Part shown: one piece after another, positions 21,871-32,822 of the stretch
How the letters are laid out: each line of letters starts with the position of its first letter
Position numbering within the stretch: position 1 is the stretch's first letter
NCBI RefSeq assembly: GCF_902167145.1
Contig: NC_050099.1
Span: 240,262,588-240,326,587, forward strand
Source of the DNA: Zea mays
Taxonomy: Eukaryota; Streptophyta; Magnoliopsida; Poales; Poaceae
Direction: 5' to 3'
Length of the DNA: 64,000 bases
Translations under genes and position numbers: made by a program
Notes under the pieces: model-generated
Seen by the model: only the letters and a program-made list of their open reading frames with translations
Databases searched by the model: none
What the model was told of the DNA's origin: nothing

Positions 21871-22130
21871 GTGTGGGTTAGCGGCAACCCCCCAGTCGGC
21901 TGCCTGTGAAGGCCGCGTTATCTACGTTTCTTTTCCGCACTTTGATTTATTGTAAGAACTATATGGACGTCTCAGACGTATGATGTAATCGACTATTTCC
22001 CTTATTAATACTATTTTGAGCACTGTGTGATGATGTCCATATTATGTAACTGCTGTGTACGTGAATAACTGATCCTGGCACGTACATGGTTCGCATTCGG
22101 TTTGCCTTCTAAAACCGGGTGTGACATAAG

Positions 22131-22143
22131 TGGTATCAAAGCC
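22131..22143 (+). other. Primer binding site of element F
   Basis: TGGTATCAAAGCC, 4 nt after the LTR end GTGTGACA. It is an iMet-tRNA-type site with one substitution from TGGTATCAGAGC. Confidence 0.75.
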
Positions 22144-22349
22144 GTGCTGACTGTAGGACCGCTAGCCTAGAGTAGCATTGGCCGTTTTAAGGACTTATTG
22201 ATCATTACTTCACCTCATCCTTGATTCTGCTTCAAAATATTAGTCACCTCGACTAATTCTATGTTGTGCTCCTATATGCCCCCTTGCGAAAAAGTATTTT
22301 ATTCTAGTATGGTCTATACTTCTCTCAATCTATTAGACCTGATCTCATC

Positions 22350-24760
22350 TTGTGCTTGCGACATCTTTGTAGATGCCCCCTGATCATAGCCTTTAGTCTT
22401 TTGGGACTCTTTCCTCATCCATTATTAAATTGCTACTATTTGACCATCTCTATTCCATTTTGTTATTTGACATGCTCGTATCCTTGCATTTTAATACCCT
22501 TATCCCTTAATCTAAAGCACTTACCCTTGTAACTCTGCTGCCTATTTAAACAGTTCAGTTTATGTGTCTATGACCTTCTTGTCTTTTGAGATCCTTTCTT
22601 ACTCTATTGTTAAGACACTATCTTTCGACAATTTCTATTACCTTGGTCTTAGTACGCTCGTATCTTTTGAGTCTTGCATACTCTTATATTTTCGTCTATG
22701 CTTATCTTCATGCCCCAATGTCTGTTTAAGACATTTCAGTTAACATGCCCTTGATCACCCTTGTTTCTTAATGATCCATGAGCGGTCATTTTATTTTGCA
22801 CATCCTTGGTGATCTCATTAATTCCTTATAACTTCCCTCGGTAATAATTTCTTTTACTAAACCATTCTATTGGAACCTTACCCACCTTACCCGTGATTGT
22901 TTTCTCCATCTCGCCATTTCGTGAGTCTTGCCTTAGCTCCATCCTTTCCTATGCTCTTTGTTATTCTCACCTTTACCCTTGACACTTCTATATATTGCAT
23001 TGATGTTCATCTCATACCTGCCCTTTAAAATCGCCCCTCTTCCGTCTCATACCTTCTTTCTCTTGGTCGTATCCTCTTCTTTGGCACGCGAGTTTGTAAC
23101 CTCATCCTTTGTTATGCTTTTGTTTCTTATTGCCTTTACCCTTCTCATCTCTCAATCTTATCTTGGCGATCACGCTATGTTCGTTGTCTAAAACCTCCAA
23201 TCTCCCACCTTAGTTCAAGTGTGGCCTCTTACTTATCTCACCCATGGATATATCCTATACTTTACCACTTGCAAGACTTATCTTAACTCTATTCTTGGTT
23301 GTACCTAGATTCCTGGGTTTTTTTTATGCACATTTACCTCTTCCTTTATATCCTTGCCTATTATCACCTTTGACCCTTGACCTCTCTCCATATTTACCAT
23401 GATGTTTACCTATTTTTCTTAGCCTCACTTATTCCATTTCAATCCAAGAGTGTTGTTTTCCCTATCCCGCTCTTGTTTGTTTCCTTTCTCTTTGTCGCTT
23501 TGCAGTCTTGCCTCACCTTAACTTCATCCTTGGTTGAGCTTTTGTTTGATATCATCCTTACCTTTGTAATTAGATCTTGCCTTGATACTTATCTTAGGTC
23601 TGCTTATTGAAATCCCCTCTTTTCGATCTCAATTCGAGAGCTATGTTTTACTTATCTCACCCTTGGCTATATCCTCTTCTTTACCGCGTAAGCCTTGACA
23701 TACCTCCATTCCTTGTTGTACTTATACCACTGGCTCTTCTGTGCTTTCGTCTTTTCCCTTATGCCCTTGTCTATTATCGCCTTTGACCCTTGTGATATTG
23801 AGGCCTTCCACCTAGATGTTTACTTTGAACTTATCCTTTAAAAGTCTCTCCTTTCTTTCAACCCGGTTTGAGAGCTGTGAGTTACCCATCTCTCCATTGA
23901 TTTCTTTTCAATTATTGTCGCCTAACAAGTCTTGTCTTAATTCCATCCTTTGCTGTGTGTTTTATTTGCTATCACCATTACCTTGTCATCTATCGGTCTT
24001 GCCTTGACACTTATCTCTATTCTTGCTCTTAAAAAAAAATCTCCTCTCTTTCACCTCAATTTGAGAGTGGCAGTTTACCTATCTGACCCTTGGACGTACC
24101 CTCTCATTTTTTTTCATTTGCAGGTCATATCTTAACTCCATCCTTTACGGTACTAATATCTTTTGTCTTATGCTTATTTACCTCCTATCCTACATCTTTG
24201 TCCGTTATTACCTTTGAAACCCTCGTGATATCTATGTCCTTACCCTCCTACTTATCTCGAACATATCCTTTGAAGCCTCCTCTTTTCCATCCGTGTTTGA
24301 GGATAATGCCTCACCTATTCATCATTGACTGCTCCCCCTTCTTGACACCTTGCAAGTTTTGGTCTAAAATAAATTTTTGGTTGGGTGTTTGTCCGTTATC
24401 ACCTTAACCCTTGTCATCCCTTGATCTTTACCTTGATGCTTATCTCGTCCCTGCATTTTAAAGCCCCTCCCTCGTTCCAGTTCAAGAGTGTTGTCTTACC
24501 TACCCGCTCTTGGTCATTCCCTTTTCCTTTACCGCGTTGCCAATCATAGCGTTTGTTTGATATACCCCTTACCCTTGTAATCACTAGACCTTGACTTGAT
24601 ACCTATCTAAGGTCTGCTTTTGGAAATCTCCCCTTTTCTATCTCAACCCGAGAGTGTTGTTCTACCCATTATGCCCTTGGTCGTATCCTTTTGTTGATCG
24701 CTTACAATGCTTGCTTTAACTCCATTCTTTATGGTGCTCGTGTCCCTGTTCTGCATGTCT
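22350..24760 (+). repeat. Degenerate ~200-bp pyrimidine-rich tandem repeats
   Basis: A recurring pattern runs: (T/C)CTCAA(T/C)(C/T)CGAGAG(T/C), then TTACCTATCTC, CCCTTGGTCGTATCC, CTTTACCGC, then CTTAACTCCATCC(T)TTG. Anchors are near 23033, 23200, 23440, 23630, 23870, 24060, 24295, 24480 and 24648. Weaker units precede them. Confidence 0.7.
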
Positions 24761-25425
24761 TGTTCTTCTCCTTGTCCTTCAACAACCTTAGAGAGTAGTT
24801 ATTCCCTTTTCAAGAAAGACCACCATTTAATTAGAAGGAACGTGTAGCAACGGAATGTTTGCTGTTGTATGCTTGTGCTGTTTGTTTTTGTGTGATGACT
24901 GATTTGCTTCTTTGTGATGAGTGTTGATGTGTTGTGGCCCTTGGTCCACAAAGACATTAGTTTACTAGCTGAGTGCCATAGAGTTAGGTAGCTGGGTGCT
25001 CTCACTTTTCTCTTTTTAATCCATCTATGCTTACCTTTTCTATCTATACCCTCCCTCTTGCACCTGTCCAGTTGGCAACCTCCAACCTCTCTTAATTCGT
25101 CAAGATCGGAGTCGGCTACATCTTCCCTAAGTGCGTATCAACGCTCCTGTTAAGGGGGTTAGCCGCAAACCCCAATGAAGACAATGTGATCAACATCAAC
25201 AAACAAGATCAAAGTGAAGCAGCGGAAGCATGTGTGGGTCCTAACCCACAGGTCCAAGGGATCCTCAAGAATTGCATCGATCGGTCTCAAACATCTAAAG
25301 GTCAAAGCAACCAGTCCACAAGTTAAGTTGTAGAGTCAAAGTCAACTCAAGAAAGTTGTGAACAACCAATGAACCAATCTCATTTTCTTGCTAGCATCTT
25401 CTTGAATCTCGAGGGCGAGATTATG

Positions 25426-25441
25426 TTAAGGGGGTTAGATT
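25426..25441 (+). other. Polypurine tract of element F
   Basis: TTAAGGGGGTTAGATT immediately before the 3' LTR start TGTAAC. A second TTAAGGGGGTTAG occurs at about 25149-25162. Confidence 0.75.
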
Positions 25442-28400
25442 TGTAACACCCTGAATTTGAGGGTATAAAATTTCTTTCCTAATATCCGCCAAATTCAGGT
25501 GTTACCCTCTTTTCCTTAGCCTTTCTTTCTCTTTGCAAAATAATGGAGGAATATTTTGCTTTTTATGTAAGTGTTGGATGTATAAATGAAACTCTAAAAG
25601 GGGTTTTGATTGTTGCATCATGCTGAAGTATACAATTTTCTTTTGGATGATGATTGTGTTTTGAAGTGCATTCATAAATTCAAATAGTAAAAAAAGAAAT
25701 AAAAAGGAAACCAACCCACGCGTAGGCCTTCCCGCGGCCCAGCTCGCGCCCCAGCCGCAGCAGGCCCAGCTCGCGCCCCTCCGCGGCCCACCCGCGCTCG
25801 CCCTCCCAAACCCTAGCGCCGCCGTGCCCAGCGCTCGGCCGCCGCACGCACGACGCAAGTGCAGCCGCGACCGCGTTCAGCCACCCACCCCTAGCCAGCT
25901 TGCCCAACCTGTTAGCCCTCTCTTCTTCCCCACGTAACTGCCCCCATCCCCACGGCAGGAGCACCATTTGGACCCCCACGTTCCCCTCACCTCGCTACCC
26001 TCTCTCTCATTCTTGCACGGCCAGCCCAGCGCCCTCGTTGTGCTCGCCTTCCCACACAACTGTCGTCGTCGTGTGCCTCGCCGTGCCTCGTCCGAGCTGT
26101 GCCCGGCGTCGCGACATCCCGCGCCGGCCCTGGTGCGGCCGTTCCCGAAGCCACGGGCAGCCACCGTACAGCGCCCCGTCAGGCCACACGTCCAGTCCTT
26201 GCGCGCAATTGCATTCGGTCGACGCTGTCTCGCCGTGGGTCTGTGCTACTCTCGTCGTCGCTGAGGTTAGTGGCCAGGTGAGGCTCCCTCTTCTCCTCCC
26301 TCTATCCCTCTCCTCTCTATCCCGTCGATGCTCCGGCGAGCTGCCGTGGAGCCACCGCGCTGCTCCGCTTGTCTGCTCGCCCCGCAGCGTCGAGCCACTG
26401 TTTGAGGGCTCGTTCCCTGTGCTCTAGTGCGACCGCGCCCGCGTGAGCATGTCCCTGCTCCGGCGAGCGCTCGATGCCGGTGCCGCCATGTCCACCTGCA
26501 TGCCCCTTCGTTATCCTGTAACCGCGGCTGTGCGTGGTCCATGGAAGAGGAGAGAGAGAAACGAAACCTGCATGCACTTTTTCCATGCATACGATTCCCA
26601 CGGGACGCACACAGCAAGAAACCGTCTGTATGCATGCATGCGGCATGCATCTCCAAATTTTGGTCGCATACGACAATCATGGCAGTTTTCCGCATGCAGA
26701 GTTGTGACAGATTTTCTGTGGCTGCAATCCGGAGCTCTCTTTGCGGCTAGCCCTCATCCGGTAGTATTGCACCACATCAGGTTGAATCTGTTGTTTATTA
26801 ATTACGCACTAACATTTATATTATAAATTCATTTTGTGTTGTTCCAATTGTGTTAGCTTCGTAGTTACGTCGTTTACATGTTAAAAATATTAATTTATCG
26901 TAACACACGTTTTAATTAATATACTATGATGGTCATTAAAATATCAATTTAATATAAACTAATTTATAATTTGAAGTTGTTATTTTATAAATATACGTTA
27001 ACGTGATTAATACTATCACAAATGTTTCGATTTATTACTTGCTCAATATAATCGCGACATCTGATTAGCGGTTCTCATATGTCGCTTGTTTATAATCTGC
27101 AAATTATTATTTAGTCAATATATTATGGGTCGTAAACCATTCTCGACTCGTTTCAGCCGTGCCAACTTCGTAACAACGTCGATTTCGTATTAGTAACGTT
27201 ATTTTATCAGGCCGCAAGTTTTAACTATTTAATTAGTTATTCATTCGATACTTATTAAAAACGACCTTCTAACTAAAACTACTTTATAGTTTCTAACTCG
27301 CCCTTTTAAAATTAAATGCTAACTTGATTAATACCGACTTAAACACTTTTCATTTAATACCTGTTTAGTATAATCGCGATATCTTTTAGTGATTATCGCG
27401 TGTCGCGAGTGCTGTCGTGCACGCTGTCTGCGCATTGCCGCGCGCATTATTTCGCATGTCAATTGCGCGTTGTTTGCGTGTAGCCATTGTTCGTTCGCGC
27501 ATTCGCGCTGCGTGTCTGGTGCGCGTGTTGTTCACGCACTTGTTTCACTGTCATTCGCGTGCTGTTTGCGCGTCATCGTCATTCCCTCGCGCGTTCGTGT
27601 CGCGCATATCTCGCGTATTGATCACGTGTGTCGCGCGGCGTCTACGCGTGATAATAAATTGTTTTCACTTATAAACACTCATGTTGATAACGTTAATTCG
27701 TCAGGTCACATATTTTAGATAATTAACTTAAGGTTTGCTCGACTAATATTTATTAGATTAATATTCTAACTAGATTAAATGTGTAGTGTTCCACTTGGGC
27801 TTTTATAATAAATATCAACATGACAAATATTAACTTAACTACTTTTTATGTATTTAATATTTGTTTAGTACAAATGCGTCACCTATTTAGTTTTCGCCTG
27901 TCGCGCGTGCTGTTTCGCACGTGGTAACATGCTGGTTCGCGTGTCGATCGCGCCGGTCGCCCGCACTGTCTCGTGCGTCGTTCGCGTGCTATGTCGCGCG
28001 TGTCCGCGCGTCGTCTGCATGCTGTCGTATTATTTCATGCGTCGTAAATTCGCCTCGCTTAGAATCCCTCGTGCTAATTATATTAGTTATTTGTTTGATA
28101 ACTACTAGTGTGGTAGATTTAATCAAAACTACATAGCGGTTATAAGTTATATTTTAATTGAATGTCCTGACTACTACTTGCGTAGCGTAAACGTTATAAC
28201 TTCTCGACCGTAGCTTCGACTATCGCGTTTCTTTTTCCTCGCGTGACCGTAGTAACGCGCTCTATTTCATTCTGCATGTTTTATTATGTTTTTCTTTGAA
28301 TGGTGTAATGTTCTTATGCATATATGTTGGTTTGCTTGTGCTTGTTCGTCTTCGCTGTGTGTCGCGAATAGATTGTGATATGTTCCTGAGCTTCGAGGAA

Positions 28401-29807
28401 TCGACGATCAAGACTTGGTGAACCACTGGTCCCGAGATCAAGCTCTTCGAGTTCTACGAGATTGAAGACTCTGAGCATCTGTTTGGTGAAGGCAAGTGTC
28501 CTTTGACCTATCTCTGTCCTATTCATTATTTAATTCACCTCCCGCTTTACACATTTATGCCTAAGGATTGACTAGCTTTTGTTATCCATGTCCTTGTTTA
28601 CCTATTTGGGTCGGATTATTACTGCTTAGTTTGATGCTATTGCTCAACTTTAATCAATGAACATGATGTGGTTATCTATGATACGCTGTTTTCCCGTTCT
28701 TATTTATGATTATACTTGTGGCATTTAAGGGGACTCGAGCGGTTTCTCGAGTGCCTCTCCGTAAGGACCTGTTCTATGGATGACCGCCCGGGAAAACAGT
28801 GCAACCATGAGGGTGGAATGGGGTGCCCTTAGCTGAATAATTAGAGGATCCGGGGTGTAGTTCACTTAGCCGTCGTGCCGTCAATGGGGCTCGGTGTATG
28901 CGGCTCGCTCTGCCAAGTTTGGGTTCGCCCCTTGGGGAGGAGTGCGGTGCATTTAGGAAACCTAACGGGTGGCTACAGCCCCAGGGAATCTTTGTAAAGG
29001 CTACGTAGTGATGCCCTGCTAGGCCACCTAGGTAGTGGTCAATGGGGAGTAGCTCTCTCCGGGCAGAATGGGAATCACGGCTTGTGGGTAAAGTGCACAA
29101 CCTCTGCAGAGTGTTATGAAACTGATATATCAGCCGTGCTCGCGGTTATGAGCGGCCAAGGGAGCTCCAGAGATTAGTGATACTTGATCAGAGATACTTT
29201 GGTACAGGTGGTTATGAGATCGATGATTCTGGTTATGACTATGGTGCTGGTAAGTGGTATTCTTTCCGTTTGGAAAGGGTACATCGGGTTAATAACTTGG
29301 GCTAATGCTAAAACTTGGCTTTCTACTAGTAAGTAATAATCTGACCAACTAAAAGCAACTGCTTGACTTATCCCCACATAAAGCTAGTCCACTACAGCCA
29401 AACAGGATACTTGCTGAGTATGTTGATGTGTACTCACCCTTGCTCTACACACCAAACCCCCCCAGGTTGTCAGCATTGCAACCACTGCTCAGGCGAAGAT
29501 GAAGCTGTGGAAGGAGACTTCCAGGAGTTCCAAGACTACGACGAGTTCTAGGTGTGGGTTAGCGGCAACCCCCCAGTCGGCTGCCTGTGAAGGCCGCGTT
29601 ATCTACGTTTCTTTTCCGCACTTTGATTTATTGTAAGAACTATATGGACGTCTCAGACGTATGATGTAATCGACTATTTCCCTTATTAATACTATTTTGA
29701 GCACTGTGTGATGATGTCCATATTATGTAACTGCTGTGTACGTGAATAACTGATCCTGGCACGTACATGGTTCGCATTCGGTTTGCCTTCTAAAACCGGG
29801 TGTGACA
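25442..29807 (+). mobile_element. 3' LTR of element F
   Basis: 4366 bp, the same length as 17761-22126 and apparently identical apart from one base. It ends at GTGTGACA, followed by the second GTCGT target duplication. Confidence 0.95.
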
Positions 29808-29812
29808 GTCGT

Positions 29813-30642
29813 CTTCCGGGTCTTAGCCCGAGTCCGAGCCCTGGGGTCGGGCGGAGCGGAGTTCGCCGTCTTCCGGGTCTTAGCCCGAGTCCGAGCCCTG
29901 GGGTCGGGCGGAGCGGAGTTCGCCGTCTTCCGGGTCTTAGCCCGAGTCCGAGCCCTGGGGTCGGGCGGAGCGGAGTTCGCCGTCTTCCGGGTCTTAGCCC
30001 GAGTCCGAGCCCTGGGGTCGGGCGGAGCGGAGTTCACCGTCTTCCGGGTCTTAGCCCGAGTCCGAGCCCTGGGGTCGGGCGGAGCGGAGTTCGCCGTCTT
30101 CCGGGTCTTAGCCCGAGTCCGAGCCCTGGGGTCGGGCGGGGCGGAGTTCGCCGTGGCGCCTTTGGCAAGGCCTGACTGCCTGTCAGACTCACTCTGTCGA
30201 GTGGCACTGCAGTCGGAGTGGCGCAGGCGGCGCTGTCCTTCTGTCAGACTGGCCAGTGGAGCGGTGGAGTGACGGCGGTCACTTCGGCTCTGCCGGGGGC
30301 GCGTGTCAGGATGAAGGTGTCAGGCCACCTTTGCGTTAAATGCCCCTGCAATTTGGTCAGTCGGTGTGGCGATTTAGTCAGGGTTGCTTCTGAGCGAAGC
30401 CAAGGCCTCGGGCGAGCCGGTGATGTGTCCGCCATAAAAAGGGGGCCTCGGGCGAGACGGAAGTCTCTCGAGGTCGGCTGCCCTTGGCCGAGGCTAGGCT
30501 CGGGTGAAGCGTGATCGAGTCACTCGTGTGGACTGATCCCTGACTTAATCGTACCCATCAGGCCTTTGCAGCTTTATGCTGATGGGGGTTACCAGCTGAG
30601 AATTAGGCGTCTTGAGGGTACCCCTAATTATGGTCCCCGACA
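29813..30642 (-). mobile_element. 3' LTR of element E, part right of element F
   Basis: Continues the 57-bp minisatellite (six units from 29811 to about 30152). Unique sequence follows, identical by eye to 42468-42957, ending GGTCCCCGACA. Confidence 0.9.
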
Positions 30643-31378
30643 GTAGCCCCCGAGCCTCGAAGGGAGTGTTAGCACTCGCTTGGAGGCTTTTGTCGCACTT
30701 TTTTTGCAAGGGGACCAGCCTTTCTCGGTTGGATTTCGTTCCGGTGGGTGCGCGCGAGCGCACCCGCCGGGTGTAGCCCCCGAGGCCTCGGAGGAGTGGT
30801 TACACTCCTTCGAGGTCTTAATACCTCGCGCAATGCTTCGGCTGGTCTGGTCGTTCCCTCATGCGAACTGGCCGTAGCCCGGGTGTACGGTCGGGGTCCA
30901 AGCTCTCGGGCTGGTATGTTGACGCTGTCAACGATTTGGCCGGAGCCGGTTTTTGCGAGAGCAGCCCCCGAGCCTCTGCACAGGGCGAGAGGGCGATCAG
31001 GGACAGACTCGACTTTTTACATACGCCCCTACGTCGCCTTTCCGCAAGGAGGAGGGGGGGAGTGCGCCATGTTACCCTCGATGGGCACCGAACATGGTGT
31101 CTCCGGTGAGCTGCAAGCGGGTAATCCGAGTGGACGTCCGTGCCCCGTTCGTTGGGGGTCGGCTAGGGGCCCAGAGGCACGCCCAAAAGTACCTGCGGGT
31201 GATTTGCCGGACCTGGTCCCCTGGCGACGGGGTCCGAGGGCTCAATGCCTCCCTCCGATGGGATTCCGTTACAAGATCGTTCCCGCTGGTCTCGGAAATG
31301 TCCTAGGGTACCTCGGGAGCGCAGCCCGAGCCTTGGTTATGTATCGAACGTACCCCTGGTCATCCCTCGCTCGGTGTC

Positions 31379-31590
31379 TGAGGCGACTGTGAACCCTTCG
31401 GGGGCCAGCCTTCGAACCCCTGATCAGTAATGGGCGCGGAGCCCGAGTAGCCTGAGGCGGCCATGGAACCCTTCGGGGGGCTGGCCTTCGAACCCCTGAC
31501 CAGTTGTGGGTGTCGGGCCCACGCGATCTGAGGCGGCTGTTGAACCCTTCGGAGGGCCAGCCTTCGAACCCCTGATCAGTAGTGGGGGGC
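31379..31590. repeat. Three ~75-bp tandem repeats in the element E 3' interior
   Basis: Units start near 31379, 31454 and 31529. Each has GAGGCG..., GAACCCTTCGG, GGCCAGCCTTCGAACCCC and TGA(T/C)CAGT. Confidence 0.85.
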
Positions 31591-32434
31591 TCGGAGCCCG
31601 GTTCCTTCGCGGAGAAGGATCCCATTCGGGGTATCCCCCTTTCCCGGTCCCTGTTGCAAGAGATAGAGAAAGAGGAAAACGGAAAAGGATACGAAATCGG
31701 ACGACGTGGCGTACCTTTTCTGACACGATTATTACGGCGAAGGTGAAGCGTCGCGTGCTCCTCCTGCCAGAGGCGCCGCGTGTCCCGCCGCGGAGTTAAT
31801 GCGATGGGGCGAGTGGTTGGCGGGGCGGCCGTTGCGCGCGTGCGATCCGTTCGAGGAACGGGTCACGGGTGCACCGTCTCCACGCCGTGAGAGGAGGCTC
31901 TCTTGCTGTCCCAGGATGGGACGTGAGCCTGGCTGACGACGTGACCGCTGCGCCCGCCCGCCTGCCACCGCTATTACTGCCGGCCCTCTTTCGGTCGCTT
32001 TGACCGACGCGCCAGGCTGGCGCTGTTGGGTCGCCTCGAGTCGTGGCATTGGCTCCGCAACCGAAGAGGCGCGATGGTGGCACAAGTGGCGGTGCGGTTG
32101 CTTGCATGCAGCAACTGGCGCGCCGGTTGCTCGACGCGTGGGCCTGGGTTCCCAAGCTGGCGTGTCAGAAGTTGGAGAAGCGCGTCCATCTGGCGCGGTT
32201 GCATGCCGCCTGCATGGTTGCCCGCCCCTTCTGCCCGTTGGTCTGGGCGAAAATGGGGGGTCGCTTGTAACCGCTGGACGGTCGTGCGCACCACGCGCGG
32301 CGGTTCGGCTTCTTCTACCCTGAGCCGGCTTGCATGACATGCGGGACCCAGCCCCCGAGTCGCAGGGGAGGGCCTTGGAGCATGTTGGAGAAGACTCAGC
32401 CCGTGGCGCCTGGGGGCACACGTAGGGAGAGTTG

Positions 32435-32445
32435 CCTTTAAAAGG
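32435..32445 (+). promoter_or_regulatory. TATA-like box of a possible antisense gene in element E
   Basis: CCTTTAAAAGG on the plus strand, antisense to element E, ending about 26 nt before the ATG at 32472. With normal spacing the 5' leader would be very short, which weakens the call. Confidence 0.3.
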
Positions 32446-32471
32446 AGGGAGACTCCTTTCGGAAGGCAACC

Positions 32472-32822
32472 ATGTCTTCTTCCTCCCTTAAGCGTCGTGT
32501 CTTCCCATCTTCCAAGCCCCCGGATGGGGGGTATCCGCCGCCTCTCCGCCTCCTCGTTGGAGGAACGCAACTCCATGGGAGTTGGTACCTCTCAGCCATC
32601 GTTCGGCTTCAAGGATTTTCATCATGCTGCCCGGCTGCTCCCCTCCGCCAGCGGTCACCTGAGATGGCGACCTCCGGCTTGATGGTGGGGGAAAGCGAGC
32701 CGGGCTGCGGCCTCTTCCCCTCCCTCAGCCTCAAGGATTTTCATCACCAGGGCTGGGGAGGGGAGTGCGCCGAGTTGAGGTCGGCCCCCGCGTGGGCGGC
32801 GGCCCGCTCCTTCACTCAGTGA
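32472..32822 (+). CDS. Possible antisense ORF of element E (unknown product)
   Basis: A 116-codon frame opposite to element E, starting in good context (CAACCATGT) just after a TATA-like box. The product begins MSSSSLKRRVFPSSKPP and is Ser/Pro/Gly-rich with no recognisable domain. GC-rich DNA readily gives chance frames, so coding capacity is uncertain. The main support is position: Tat elements, including C and D here, often carry an antisense gene between pol and the 3' LTR. It could be the first exon of a longer, spliced gene. Confidence 0.3.
   Translation: MSSSSLKRRVFPSSKPPDGGYPPPLRLLVGGTQLHGSWYLSAIVRLQGFSSCCPAAPLRQRSPEMATSGLMVGESEPGCGLFPSLSLKDFHHQGWGGECAELRSAPAWAAARSFTQ

Larger units (their letters stand above)
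17761..22126 (+). mobile_element. 5' LTR of element F
   Basis: 4366 bp. It has a GC-rich segment (about 18030-18800), a cluster of CATGCA words (18815-19020), an AT-rich tract with CpG-dense pockets (19200-20600), and a conserved 3' part (about 21080-21890) shared with the LTR at 1837-3171 that includes a phase-matched candidate intron. Confidence 0.95.
22127..25441 (+). other. Non-coding interior of element F
   Basis: No gag, protease, RT or integrase in any frame. From about 22350 to 24760 it is strongly pyrimidine-rich on the plus strand and built of degenerate ~180-240-bp repeats. From 24790 to 25440 it is ordinary non-coding sequence ending in a polypurine tract. Confidence 0.85.
17761..29807 (+). 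mobile_element. Element F: very young non-coding LTR element (LARD-like), innermost layer
   Basis: Starts TGTAACACCCTGAATTTG, ends CCGGGTGTGACA, TSD GTCGT (17756-17760 and 29808-29812). The two LTRs are 4366 bp each with a constant offset of 7681, so there are no indels. I saw one substitution (ACCCC versus ATCCC near 18267/25948). The 3315-bp interior has a primer binding site and polypurine tract but no gag or pol. Long LTRs around a non-coding core fit the large retrotransposon derivative (LARD) class. Its ends resemble Tekay/Del-type chromoviruses, a plausible helper group. Confidence 0.9.

Noticed and set aside
31732..32469. 245-codon minus-strand frame in the E 3' interior
   Set aside because: Low-complexity Arg/Pro/Ala composition, no motif, and several equally long frames overlap it.
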